DNA of 64,000 nt from Gp6-AA40 sp036407095. GTDB lineage: Bacteria; Acidobacteriota; Vicinamibacteria; Vicinamibacterales; UBA2999. This document shows, piece after piece, positions 51,193 through 59,488 of the stretch (the first letter of the stretch is position 1; each line of letters starts with the position of its first letter). Both the position numbers and the translations under genes were made by a program. The notes beneath the pieces are model-generated. The model was given only the letters and a program-made list of their open reading frames with translations, searched no databases and was not told the DNA's origin. The stretch covers positions 186,001 to 250,000 of the forward strand of contig DASWZV010000144.1 in assembly GCA_036407095.1 (NCBI GenBank), in the 5' to 3' direction.

Positions 51193-51325
51193 CGAGAGCT
51201 GTAATGGAGAATGCAGAATTCAGGAATGCGGCACCGCACGGCAGCAATCGAATGCCGCAGTTCGAATGCGGAATTCAGAAGCTACGTCGTGTCTCCATTC
51301 GGCATGCCGACTTCTGCATGGCCGA

Positions 51326-52006
51326 TCACCTGCTGTTCGGCCGCGGCGCCGGCGTGATCACGCCAGGCGTGGCTGAACCTGGTGCCACGCCGAATGGATT
51401 GCTCGGTGCTGGTGCGGGACGCTGCTGCTCGGGTTCGTCGGTCGGCGGCAGACGATTCGGTTCCTGCTGTTGCTGCTGCGGCGGCTGCTGCTGCGGGAGG
51501 CGGACGCCCGGCGGCAGGTTCACAGGAGGAACGCGCTGACCGGGAGGCGGCGGTGGCGGAGCATCGTCATCATCGTCGATGATGTTGTTCCGCAGCGCTT
51601 GTGCCGCGGCCTGCGCGGCCGGAGACGGCTGCGCCGTCGCACCTGTCGTCACCCGACTCGTGGGCACAATCAGGATGCGATCGTAGGCCGACGCGCCCGG
51701 CATCGGTGTGTCACGAAGGGCCGAGAGATAGCCACTCGCGTCGCGGAGCAGGATTGCCAGCGCCTGCCGCTCAGGCACGTCCTCGAGTTCGAGTGTCAAT
51801 GGTGGTCCCGGGACCCGCTCGCCGTTCATGATGGTGGTGTGGCCACGGCGCGCCCACTCGGCGAGGATGGCGCCGATCGGTGCGTTCTGCGTCACCAGCT
51901 TCACGTGGCCGTCGTCCTTGAATTCGAGTGTGACCGACTGGGCCGCGGCTGACCCTGCCCATGCCAGCACGAGACCGATGCCAACGACCAATCGTGAAAC
52001 CTTCAT
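51326..52006 (-). CDS. Exported protein with STN-like domain and Pro/Gln-rich tail
   Basis: The 226-residue protein has a signal peptide (MKVSRLVVGIGLVLAWAGSAAAQ). An ~90-residue domain follows: VTLEFKDDGHVKLVTQNAPI and AILAEWARRGHTTIMNGERV, with PLTLELEDVPERQALAILL, which resembles the secretin/TonB short N-terminal domain. The remaining ~80 residues are low-complexity (acidic DDDDD, PPPPPP, QQQQQ). No secretin core is attached. TATACT about 25 nt upstream on the minus strand is a plausible -10. Function unknown. Confidence 0.72.
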   Translation of the reverse strand: MKVSRLVVGIGLVLAWAGSAAAQSVTLEFKDDGHVKLVTQNAPIGAILAEWARRGHTTIMNGERVPGPPLTLELEDVPERQALAILLRDASGYLSALRDTPMPGASAYDRILIVPTSRVTTGATAQPSPAAQAAAQALRNNIIDDDDDAPPPPPPGQRVPPVNLPPGVRLPQQQPPQQQQQEPNRLPPTDEPEQQRPAPAPSNPFGVAPGSATPGVITPAPRPNSR

Positions 52007-52047
52007 GGTGCCCTCGTTCAGTATCCCGTCAGTATACGTCCCGGACC

Positions 52048-53010
52048 TCACTTCTGCCTGATGTGCTCGATGACCGTCTGGATAATCTCATCCAATTCGA
52101 GCTTCGGGCGATATCCGATGAGTGCGCAGAGCTTGGAGATATCAGGCACACGTCGTGGCATGTCTTCGAATCCGGCCTCGTAGGCCTCGTCGTAGGGGAC
52201 GTAATGAATTGGTGAGCTGCTGCCCGTCAGGGTCTTGACGCGCGCCGCGAGGTTCGCGATCGTGACTTCCCCTGTGTTCCCGATGTTGAACACCTCTCCA
52301 ATCGCGCGTGGCTCTGATGCGAGCACAACCAGCGCCTCGACGACGTCGCCGACGTAGGTGAAGCTTCGCGACTGTTTGCCGTCGCCGAAGACCGTAATCG
52401 GCTGACCCGCCAGCGCCTGCCGCACGAAGGTCGGCAGCACCATTCCGTATTGCCCAGTCTGACGCGGACCCACCGTGTTGAACAGACGCACGATGACGAT
52501 CGGAAGCTTGCGCTCCTTCCAGTAGGCGAGCGCGAGGAACTCGTCGATGAGCTTGCTGCAGGCGTACGCCCAGCGATGCTTGACGGTGGCACCGAGGACC
52601 AGTTCCGCTCCCTCGCGGAACGGCACCGCGGTGCTCTTCCCGTAGACCTCCGACGTCGACGCGATGAACACGAGCTTCTTCTTTTTGTTCGCGTGCTTCA
52701 GCACGACCTCGGTGCCATGGACGTTGGTCTCGATCGTGTGGACCGGCTGCTCGACGATCAATTTCACGCCGACCGCGGCGGCGAGATGAAAGACGACGTC
52801 GCTCTGATCGATGAGCTCCGCCAGCAGCGGCTCGTTCGTGATCGAGTCGATGACATACGAGAACCGCTTGTCGGCCTTGAGATGGGTGATGTTGTCGATC
52901 GACCCGGTCGACAGGTCGTCGATGATCGCGACATCATGGCCGTCTTGCAGCAGGCGTTCCGCCAGATGCGAGCCGATGAAGCCCGCGCCTCCTGTGATCA
53001 GAGCTTTCAC
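52048..53010 (-). CDS. NAD-dependent epimerase/dehydratase (UDP-sugar type)
   Basis: The 320-residue SDR has the Rossmann motif ITGGAGFIGSHLAERL, the serine in FIASTSEVYG and catalytic YACSK (Tyr-x3-Lys), with RLFNTVGPRQ and DGKQSRSFTYVGD typical of UDP-glucuronate decarboxylase or UDP-glucose epimerase families. It is the last of three sugar-nucleotide genes linked by 4-bp overlaps. Precise reaction undetermined. Confidence 0.85.
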   Translation of the reverse strand: MKALITGGAGFIGSHLAERLLQDGHDVAIIDDLSTGSIDNITHLKADKRFSYVIDSITNEPLLAELIDQSDVVFHLAAAVGVKLIVEQPVHTIETNVHGTEVVLKHANKKKKLVFIASTSEVYGKSTAVPFREGAELVLGATVKHRWAYACSKLIDEFLALAYWKERKLPIVIVRLFNTVGPRQTGQYGMVLPTFVRQALAGQPITVFGDGKQSRSFTYVGDVVEALVVLASEPRAIGEVFNIGNTGEVTIANLAARVKTLTGSSSPIHYVPYDEAYEAGFEDMPRRVPDISKLCALIGYRPKLELDEIIQTVIEHIRQK

Positions 53011-54116
53011 GCCGGTTGTGTTCCTTTCATGAAAACGCCGACCTCGTCTGCGACGTGCATCGCGTCCGCGTCGGCAAGTCGGGGATAGAGCGGCAGCGAC
53101 AGCAGCGTGCGCGACGCGTCGGCTGCCACCGGGCAGTGTGATGACGGATAGGCGGCAAACGCCGGCTGCTCGGTCAGCGGAATCGGGTAATGAATCAACG
53201 TCTCGATTCCCGCGGCGTTCAGATGCGCCTGCAGTCGATCTCGATCCGGGACGCGCACCGGAAACAGGTGATACACGTGGCCGGTATCCCGCTCCTCGAT
53301 CGTCTTCACCGATGACGGCAGCGCGCGCCGGTACACGGCGGCCAGCTCGCGGCGCCGAGCCGTCCAGCGTGCCAGCAGCGGAAGTCGGGCGCGGAGGATC
53401 GCGGCCTGCAGTTCATCGAGCCGGCTGTTGCCACCGGGCTCGACGTGCCGGTAGCGATCGGACTGACCGCCGTTGCGCAGGCGGCGGATTCTGGCGGCGA
53501 GCGCGGCGGTGCGGGTCGTCACCGCCCCGCCGTCGCCAAGAGCGCCGAGATTCTTGGTCGGGTAGAAACTGAACGCGGCGGCATCCGCGTCCGCGCCGAC
53601 CGGCAATCCCTTTGCCGTTGCCAGGTGTGCCTGGCAGCAATCCTCGACGATCGCGAGCGCATGCTTCTCGGCGACACGGCGCACGCCGCTCATCTCCGCC
53701 GCTTGACCGTAGAGATGCACCGGCACGATGGCACGCGTGCGAGGTGTCACCGCCTGCTCGCACGACTCGGGATCGATCGTGAGCGTGCGATCGTCGACGT
53801 CGACGAAGACCGGTCTGGCCCCTGCCGCGATCACCGCGAGACCGGTGAAGGCGGCGGACAGGGCCGGGACGAGCACTTCATCACCAGCGCCGATATCGAG
53901 TGCCCGAAGTGCGAGCGTGATCGCATCGGTGCCGTTCGCCACGCCGACCGCGAAGCTGGTGCCGCATGCGGAGGCGAACTCGGTTTCGAACTGCTCGACC
54001 TCCGGGCCGAGGATGTACCGACCGCTCGCGACGACGCGATCGACGGCGTTGCGAATCGCGGCGGCGTCATCGAACGGGTGCAGGTCGACGAAAGGCAGGC
54101 GCGCGGGAGCGCTCAC
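53007..54116 (-). CDS. DegT/DnrJ/EryC1/StrS aminotransferase (sugar aminotransferase)
   Basis: The 369-residue PLP enzyme has the N-terminal LPFVDLHPFDDAA block, VANGTDAITLALRALDIGAGDEV, VPVHLYGQAAEM, IVEDCCQAHLA and the PLP lysine in FSFYPTKNLGALGDGGAV. It transfers an amino group to a keto-sugar nucleotide. The start is GTG 54116, overlapping the upstream epimerase stop (GTGA); the long in-frame extension inside that gene is spurious. Confidence 0.9.
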   Translation of the reverse strand: MSAPARLPFVDLHPFDDAAAIRNAVDRVVASGRYILGPEVEQFETEFASACGTSFAVGVANGTDAITLALRALDIGAGDEVLVPALSAAFTGLAVIAAGARPVFVDVDDRTLTIDPESCEQAVTPRTRAIVPVHLYGQAAEMSGVRRVAEKHALAIVEDCCQAHLATAKGLPVGADADAAAFSFYPTKNLGALGDGGAVTTRTAALAARIRRLRNGGQSDRYRHVEPGGNSRLDELQAAILRARLPLLARWTARRRELAAVYRRALPSSVKTIEERDTGHVYHLFPVRVPDRDRLQAHLNAAGIETLIHYPIPLTEQPAFAAYPSSHCPVAADASRTLLSLPLYPRLADADAMHVADEVGVFMKGTQPA

Positions 54117-55168
54117 AGCGCGGCGACGTCGGACGTCGTCGAAACGTAGTGCGGCAGGTGCGCGCGGTAGAACTCGATCGTCCGCCTGAGGCCGTCGGCG
54201 AGATCGACCGTCGGCTGCCAGCCCAGCGTGCGGTGGATGAGCGACGAGTCGGCGTGAAAGTCGCCGATGTCGATCGCCTTTTTCTCGGGCGGCCACTCGA
54301 CGAAGCGGTAACGACCGGTCCCGGCGATCGAGATCATCATCTCGACGAGATCCTTCAACGAGATCGGCTCGGGGCCGCCGACGTTGAAGACCTGTCCGTT
54401 GCTCACGTCGGTGGCGCCGGCCCGGAGGAACGCCTCCGCCGCGTCCTCGACATACACGAAGTCCCGCAGCTGACGGCCGTCGCCGTAGATCTGGATCTCG
54501 CGATCTTCGACGACCTGACGGATGAACCAGGCGATGAATCCCTGCCGATTGTGCTTGAGCAGCTGGCGCGGTCCATACACGTTGGTCAGGCGCAGCGAAC
54601 AGGCGCGCACGCCGAAGACCGAGTTGTAGACCAGGTGGTAGTACTCGCCCGCCACCTTGTTGATGCCGTTGACGTCGGTCGGGCGTACGAGGTGTGCCTC
54701 GGTGATCGGGAGGGTCTCCGGCCGCCCGTACACCTGTCGCGTCCCGGCGAAGATGACTTTCACCGACGGGTTGTAGCGCCGGCACGCTTCGAGCAGCGTG
54801 AGCTGGCTGCGGCAGTTGATCTCGAGATCGGTGTACGGGTCCTGCATGCTGTCGATGTGACTGACCTGACCCGCGAGGTTGAAGATGACCTCCTGCCCGC
54901 GCACGAGATAGTTCATCGTGCTCTGCTGGCGGATGTCGGCGATGTTCACTCTCACGCGGTCTTCGATGCCGCTGATGTTGAACAGGTTTCCGCCGTACTC
55001 GGAGATGAGCGAGTCCACGATCAGCACGCGCGCGCCGAGGGCCGCGAGCTCGCGGGCGAGATTGCTCCCGATGAACCCGAGACCGCCGGTGATCATCACC
55101 GGGCGATCGCGGTAGAACGCGCGGACGCCGTCCATGTCAAGCGGGCTCGAGACGCTCACGCGGGGCAT
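54113..55168 (-). CDS. NAD-dependent epimerase/dehydratase with Asn in place of the catalytic Tyr
   Basis: The 351-residue SDR has ITGGLGFIGSNLARELAALG, the serine/threonine site IFAGTRQVYG, RLTNVYGPRQLLKHNRQGF and DGRQLRDFVYVED. At the usual Y-x3-K position it reads DVNGINKVAGEYYH, so Asn stands where Tyr is expected. Related sequences with the same NGINK block exist to my memory, suggesting a distinct subfamily. It lies 4 bp after a glycosyltransferase and overlaps the aminotransferase, so it acts in the same sugar pathway. Confidence 0.82.
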   Translation of the reverse strand: MPRVSVSSPLDMDGVRAFYRDRPVMITGGLGFIGSNLARELAALGARVLIVDSLISEYGGNLFNISGIEDRVRVNIADIRQQSTMNYLVRGQEVIFNLAGQVSHIDSMQDPYTDLEINCRSQLTLLEACRRYNPSVKVIFAGTRQVYGRPETLPITEAHLVRPTDVNGINKVAGEYYHLVYNSVFGVRACSLRLTNVYGPRQLLKHNRQGFIAWFIRQVVEDREIQIYGDGRQLRDFVYVEDAAEAFLRAGATDVSNGQVFNVGGPEPISLKDLVEMMISIAGTGRYRFVEWPPEKKAIDIGDFHADSSLIHRTLGWQPTVDLADGLRRTIEFYRAHLPHYVSTTSDVAAL

Positions 55169-55172
55169 CTTA

Positions 55173-55961
55173 TCAGACGCTTCCGCCCTTGAGCCGCGGC
55201 CCGAGCATCAGCTCGATCCACATGACGGCGAGGTCGAGATACGTGTGAAAAATCCGCGTCGGCGTGAAGAATTCCGATCCGCCCGAGCGGCGCGCGTAAT
55301 GGTGAACGGACACTTCCCGGAACTGGGCCCCGGCGCGCTGCGCCTGCTTCACCAGCTCCACGCAGATCGAGCCGCTGCTGCTCTTCAGGACCAGGCGCTG
55401 AAGAATCGTGCGGCGGATCAAGCGGAAGTCGCAGTCGACGTCGGTGATCGGCAGCCAGAACGCCCACCGGGTCACAAAGCGATGGAGGTTCCCGACGAAC
55501 ACGCGATACGGCGGATCGCGCCGTGTCATCTTCATCCCGTTCACGAAATGCGTGTCGTCGGTGAGGAGCATCAGGAGAATCGGGATTTCGCTGACGTCGT
55601 ACTGTCCGTCGCCGTCGGTGTAGAACACCAGCTCCTTGGTGGCGTGGGTGAACCCGCTGCGCAGCGCGGCGCCGTATCCGCGGTTGGTCTCGTGCGTGAC
55701 GATGCGGAGACACGGGACGCGAACGCAGAGCGCGCGAAGAACCTCGGCGCTGTTGTCGCGCGACCCGTCGTTCACCACGATGATCTCGTGGTCGTCGGTC
55801 AGCGCTTTGAGCGTCTCGTCCGCCTGCACGACCAGATCGCCGATCGTGGTCGCGTCGTTGTAGCAGGGAAAGAAGGCGGTGATCGAGGGCCTGGGCACCG
55901 GGGAAGAAAATATCACCGACGGGGACGGGGTCGCGCTGCCGGCCGCGCTGCCAGGCTCCAT
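55173..55961 (-). CDS. Glycosyltransferase family 2 (dolichol/undecaprenyl-phosphate sugar synthase-like)
   Basis: The 262-residue GT-A protein has FFPCYNDATTIGDLV, IIVVNDGSRDNSAEVL (nucleotide binding), NRGYGAALRSGF and the metal motif FYTDGDGQYD. The C-terminal RRIFHTYLDL-type region is amphipathic with no clear transmembrane pair. The ATG at 55961 lies over the broken glycosyltransferase relic, so the first ~25 residues (GSAAGSATPSPSV...) may be partly spurious; a GTG further in (residue 16) is an alternative start. Confidence 0.85.
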   Translation of the reverse strand: MEPGSAAGSATPSPSVIFSSPVPRPSITAFFPCYNDATTIGDLVVQADETLKALTDDHEIIVVNDGSRDNSAEVLRALCVRVPCLRIVTHETNRGYGAALRSGFTHATKELVFYTDGDGQYDVSEIPILLMLLTDDTHFVNGMKMTRRDPPYRVFVGNLHRFVTRWAFWLPITDVDCDFRLIRRTILQRLVLKSSSGSICVELVKQAQRAGAQFREVSVHHYARRSGGSEFFTPTRIFHTYLDLAVMWIELMLGPRLKGGSV

Positions 55962-56130
55962 CGCAGCACGACCGATTCTCCGATCACGCGGGTCGACAGT
56001 TTCGAACGGCCCTCGCGCCGCTCGACGAAGATGATGGGAACGTCAGCCATGCGATTGCCCGCTGTGCTCGCCTCCAGGCCATCTCGACGTGAAAGGCGCA
56101 GCCGTCCGGGACGATCACGAGCGGACGCAT
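55913..56130 (-). pseudogene. C-terminal remnant of a polyprenol-phosphate mannosyltransferase (frameshifted)
   Basis: The minus strand from 56130 reads VPDGCAFHVEMAWR in one frame and, after an apparent one-base deletion, TAGNRMADVPIIFVERREGR and SKLSTRVIGESVVLRWSL in the next. Joined, these match the C-terminal part of DPM1-type glycosyltransferases (DGYAFHVEM...VPIIFVERREGRSKLS). The N-terminal two thirds are absent. It lies between two intact GT2 genes, one of which overlaps its end. Confidence 0.72.
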
Positions 56131-56138
56131 CCTCGAGG

Positions 56139-57026
56139 TCAGCCTCGCGAGTGTCCGTCGAAGCGAAGCGAGGCGACCTGCTCGGAGACGAGGCCCACGA
56201 GAAAGACGAGCGCGGCAAACAGGATCAGAATCACGGCACCGTTGGGAATCCGTCCGGTCCATGCGAAGTTGCCGATACCGTACAGCGTTCCGACCACGAA
56301 CGAGGACGCGCTCACCGGCACGAACACGCGCAGCGGGCTGAAGATCGTGATCACCTTCAGGAGGATCAGAAAGAAACTGGCGCCGTCGCGCGTCAGCTTG
56401 ATCTTCGACTGACCGACGCGCCGCCGCGCCGCGATCGGCTCGAACATCACGTTGTAGCCCGCCCGGATGAAGGCGAGGGTGGTCGTCGTCGGCGTGGAAA
56501 AGCCGTTCGGCAGCAGATGAAGGAATTCGCGCAGATGTTGGCGTCGAGCGCCGCGGAACCCCGACGTGAGATCGGGGATCGGCCGACCGGTCAGATAACC
56601 CGCGAGGGCGTTCAGTACTGCGTTGCCTCGTCGCCGCACCGCCGTCGCCTGCGTCGTCGCGTCCCGCGCGCCGACGACGAGATCGTATTCGCCGAGCCGT
56701 GCGACGATGCGGCAGGCGTCTGCCGGTTGATGTTGTCCGTCGGCGTCGATGATGAGCACGAACTCGCCCTGCGCGTGGCGGATGCCGGTCTTGACGGCGG
56801 CGCCGTTGCCCTTGTTGTACGGATGGCGGATGACGCACGCACCGGCCTCGGCCGCACGGGTTGCGGTGGCATCTGCCGAGCCGTCATCGACGACGAGGAT
56901 CTCGCGCCAGGGTGCGGCAGCCCGAAGATGGGTCACCACCTCGCCGATCGCCCCCTCTTCGTTGAAGGCGGGGATCACGATCGACACGGCGGACGGCTCA
57001 GCCAAGCAGCTGCTCCACCACACCAT
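56139..57026 (-). CDS. Glycosyltransferase family 2 with C-terminal membrane segments
   Basis: The ~295-residue protein has the GT2 core VSIVIPAFNEEGAIGEVV, LVVDDGSADATATRAAEAG, NKGNGAAVKTGIRHA and LIIDADGQHQP (DxD), with PDLTSGFRGARR. Two hydrophobic C-terminal segments follow (FSPLRVFVPVSASSFVVGTL, GAVILILFAALVFLVGLVSE), as in polyprenol-phosphate sugar synthases. The start is uncertain: ATG 57026, TTG 57005 or GTG 56987 are in frame, all near the 3' end of the upstream gene; the GTG gives the conventional VSIVIPAFNEE start. Confidence 0.85.
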   Translation of the reverse strand: MVWWSSCLAEPSAVSIVIPAFNEEGAIGEVVTHLRAAAPWREILVVDDGSADATATRAAEAGACVIRHPYNKGNGAAVKTGIRHAQGEFVLIIDADGQHQPADACRIVARLGEYDLVVGARDATTQATAVRRRGNAVLNALAGYLTGRPIPDLTSGFRGARRQHLREFLHLLPNGFSTPTTTTLAFIRAGYNVMFEPIAARRRVGQSKIKLTRDGASFFLILLKVITIFSPLRVFVPVSASSFVVGTLYGIGNFAWTGRIPNGAVILILFAALVFLVGLVSEQVASLRFDGHSRG

Positions 57027-58083
57027 CCCAGGTGATCTGGCGCGCGCGTGCGAGACCCGCCGCGCCGAATCGTGACGCCAGCGCGCGATCGGCCGCGAGC
57101 GTCGAGATCGCGACGCCGAGCGACCCGGGTTCCGGCGCGCAGACGAAGCCGTTCTCGCCGTTGACGACGAATTCGAGCGTGCCTCCCGAGTCGGAGCAGG
57201 TGACCACCGGCTTGCCGCTGAGAAACGCTTCAAGCGTCACGTACCCATAGTCTTCATCGAAGGGCGCGTAGACGACGGCGAGGGCGCGGGCGTAGAGACG
57301 CACCAGTTCGTCCCCGTCGGTCTGTCCCTTGAACACGACGCGATCGTGCACGCCGCATTCTACGGCGGCGCGCTCGGTGGCCGCGCGCTCGGAGCCGTCA
57401 CCGGCGATGACGAGCGAGATCGAGGGCGGCACGTGCGTCATGGCCCGAATCACGAGGTCGGCGCGCTTGACCCGTTCGAGCCGGCCGACCACCAGCACGT
57501 AATCGCCGTACGGACCGCTGTGTAAGCGACCGGCCATCGGCGGTGGATGGTACAAGCCTTCGGCGGCGACGCCGTTGAAGGTCCGAAGCCGCTGTGCGGT
57601 GTTGCGCGAGTTCGCGAACACGCGCCGGCACTCGCCGAGCATTCGCGTGTCGAGCTCGAACAGCCGCTTCCGCAGTCCGACGTCGTGCTCCGTGTGCTCG
57701 AAGTCGCTGAACGGCGTGCCGCACAGTTCGTAGGCGGCGCGATGCTGATGAATGACCCAGGCGACCTTGCGTGGATGCCGCGCGAAGTAGGTCGGAAAAC
57801 GCGTGGCGATCAGCAGATCGATCGGCTGAGCGTTGCTCGACGTGAGATCGAGCAGCCGCCACGCTGCTGCCTGCGCGAGCAGTTCGTCCTTGGGCTGGGC
57901 ACGGAATGGGAGCGCGACGATGTCCGCCTCGTAGCCGCGACCGCGAAGCACGTCGACCAGCGCACGCACGTGAAGCTCCGCCCCGCCGTGCACGAACGGC
58001 ACGTGAGCGTCGGCGACGAGGATTCGTTTGATGTCAGTCAGAGGCTGTAATTCAAAATGCGAAATGCACAATGCAAAATGCAA
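56998..58083 (-). CDS. Glycosyltransferase family 4-like protein
   Basis: The ~360-residue GT-B protein has VHGGAELHVRALVDVLRGRG (acceptor side), YVLVVGRLERVKRADLVIRA, LVIAGDGSERA, VVFKGQTDGDELVRLYARA and the donor motif AFDEDYGYVTLEAFLSGKPVV with CSDSGGTLEFV, i.e. the E-x7-E pattern. The 5' end runs into a heptamer repeat; the only in-frame starts are TTGs within it (58083, 58071), so MHFALCISHFE is repeat-encoded. The true protein probably begins near TDIKRILVADAHVPF. Confidence 0.85.
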   Translation of the reverse strand: MHFALCISHFELQPLTDIKRILVADAHVPFVHGGAELHVRALVDVLRGRGYEADIVALPFRAQPKDELLAQAAAWRLLDLTSSNAQPIDLLIATRFPTYFARHPRKVAWVIHQHRAAYELCGTPFSDFEHTEHDVGLRKRLFELDTRMLGECRRVFANSRNTAQRLRTFNGVAAEGLYHPPPMAGRLHSGPYGDYVLVVGRLERVKRADLVIRAMTHVPPSISLVIAGDGSERAATERAAVECGVHDRVVFKGQTDGDELVRLYARALAVVYAPFDEDYGYVTLEAFLSGKPVVTCSDSGGTLEFVVNGENGFVCAPEPGSLGVAISTLAADRALASRFGAAGLARARQITWDGVVEQLLG

Positions 58084-58141
58084 CGACGGCTGGCGCGCGA
58101 CGCTTTTTCTTTTGCATTTTGCATTTTGAATTTTGCATTAC
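58048..58141. repeat. Heptamer (GCATTTT) inverted repeat
   Basis: The left arm 58048-58083 (AAAATGC, GAAATGC, ACAATGC, AAAATGC) and right arm 58109-58141 (GCATTTT, GCATTTT, GAATTTT, GCATTA) are 7-bp-periodic and complementary, around a GC-rich loop. It lies between ychF and the glycosyltransferase gene and supplies the latter's start. It could also act as a terminator or hairpin. Confidence 0.8.
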
Positions 58142-58165
58142 ACCGCGAAGCGGAAGTCAATTGCA

Positions 58166-59254
58166 TTACGTCGCGAAGCGAAAATTAACGATGTCGCCGT
58201 CCTGCACGACGTACTCTTTGCCTTCGAGCCGGACCTCGCCGTGATCGCGGCACGCAGACATCGAACCGCGCGCGATCAGCGCGTCGTACGACACCACCTC
58301 GGCGCGTATGAATCCGCGTTGAATGTCGCTGTGGATCTCGCCGGCCGCAAGCTGCGCCGGGGTGCCCCGCGCGATCGACCAGGCGCGGCACTCGTCTTCG
58401 CCGACCGTGAAGAAGGAGATGTATCCGAGCAGGTCGTAGCTCGCGCGGATCACGCGGTCGAGGCCCGATTCGCTCAGCCCGAGGTCCGCGAGAAACGCGC
58501 TCGCATCGTCGCCGCCGAGCTGCGAGATCTCGAGCTCGATCGTGGCGCAGAGCGCCACTGCCTTGGTGGCCGCGTTCGCGAGGAATCCGCTCAAGCCGAC
58601 CGATGCGGCCGCACGCTCGACGTCGGCGCCAACCGCAGGCAGGTCGGCCTCGTCGAGATTGATCACGAGCAGGAGCGGTTTGGCTGAGAGAAACTGGAAG
58701 CCGCGCAGTCGCCTCTCGTCGTCGCCCGCCAGTTGCAGCGCGCGAAGCGGCGTGCCGTCCTCGAGTGCGGCCTTGCACCGGTTCACGAGTTCGCGCTCCT
58801 TTCCGAGCTCTGCCGAGAGGCCTTTCTTCGCTTCCTTCTCGATGCGTTCGAGCCGTCGCTCGACGATCCCGAGGTCGGCGAGGATCAGTTCGTCTTCCAT
58901 CGCCTGGGCATCGCGAGCCGGGGCGATCGAGCCCGAGGCATGCGGGACCGAATCGGATCGGAACGCTCGAACCACGTGCGCGAGCGCGTCGGCGTTCTTA
59001 TAACCGGCCACGTCGACCAGCGCCTGCGCGCCACTGCGTGCCGGCTGAATGATGTCGGTGAACTCCACGGTCGCGGGCACGCGTTTGCGAGGGTTGTACA
59101 TCCCGGTCAAGACGTCGAGCCGCGGATCGGGCACTTTCGAGATGCCGATGTTGACGTCGCCTTTGCCGCGCGGAGCCTCGCGGGCACTCGTCATGAGCTG
59201 AAACAGGGTTGTCTTGCCGCTCGAGGGGAGACCTATCAACGCCGAGTGGAGCAT
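58166..59254 (-). CDS. ychF: Redox-regulated ATPase YchF (Obg family)
   Basis: YchF/OLA1 is a ribosome-associated P-loop ATPase. The 362-residue protein has a modified P-loop GLPSSGKTTLF, a coiled-coil (EDELILADLGIVERRLERIEK), PLLLVINLDEADLP in the NKxD position as in YchF, and the C-terminal TGS/DUF933 domain (FFTVGEDECRAWSIARGT, FIRAEVVSYDALI, GKEYVVQDGDIVNFRF). The stop is followed by a near-copy of its own last bases (28-bp tandem duplication, 58134-58161 / 58162-58189). The start is ATG 59254. Confidence 0.93.
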   Translation of the reverse strand: MLHSALIGLPSSGKTTLFQLMTSAREAPRGKGDVNIGISKVPDPRLDVLTGMYNPRKRVPATVEFTDIIQPARSGAQALVDVAGYKNADALAHVVRAFRSDSVPHASGSIAPARDAQAMEDELILADLGIVERRLERIEKEAKKGLSAELGKERELVNRCKAALEDGTPLRALQLAGDDERRLRGFQFLSAKPLLLVINLDEADLPAVGADVERAAASVGLSGFLANAATKAVALCATIELEISQLGGDDASAFLADLGLSESGLDRVIRASYDLLGYISFFTVGEDECRAWSIARGTPAQLAAGEIHSDIQRGFIRAEVVSYDALIARGSMSACRDHGEVRLEGKEYVVQDGDIVNFRFAT

Positions 59255-59273
59255 GAGCCGTTCAGCCTAGCAT

Positions 59274-59346
59274 GTGGGGTCAGGCCCGGACCTGTCCCTG
59301 ACCTGTCCCTGGCCTGTCCCTGACCTGGCCCCGGTCTGGCCCCCAT
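59274..59346. repeat. CTGTCCCTGACC tandem repeat upstream of the dcw promoter
   Basis: 12-bp imperfect units (CTGTCCCTGACC, CTGTCCCTGGCC, CTGTCCCTGACC, CTGGCCCCGGTC, CTGGCCCCCATA) follow a GGGGTCAGG start related to the inverted-repeat family at 11566. It lies between ychF and the mraZ promoter. Confidence 0.75.
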
Positions 59347-59436
59347 ACAGCGTGTTGATAGGACTACGACCCACAAGCAGCCATCGAAGTCCTGGCGAAA
59401 GTTTGGCGCAACTTACTACACATGAATAGTTTGCGT

Positions 59437-59465
59437 TTGACATCACGAGAACCGGGACTTACTAT
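59437..59465 (+). promoter_or_regulatory. Sigma-70 promoter of the dcw cluster (TTGACA-17-TACTAT)
   Basis: TTGACA at 59437-59442, a 17-bp spacer, TACTAT at 59460-59465. It is the best -35/-10 pair in the window. Upstream, TGGCG is repeated 11 bp apart near 59394-59410; MraZ in other bacteria binds TGGG-type repeats near this promoter, so these are weak candidates for its operator. Confidence 0.75.
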
Positions 59466-59488
59466 CCAGTGGACTTTTGTGGCTTACA

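Noticed and set aside
59394..59410. Definite MraZ operator
   Set aside because: Only two TGGCG repeats at 11-bp spacing are visible; family operators have three or more TGGG-type boxes, so it is mentioned only as a weak candidate.
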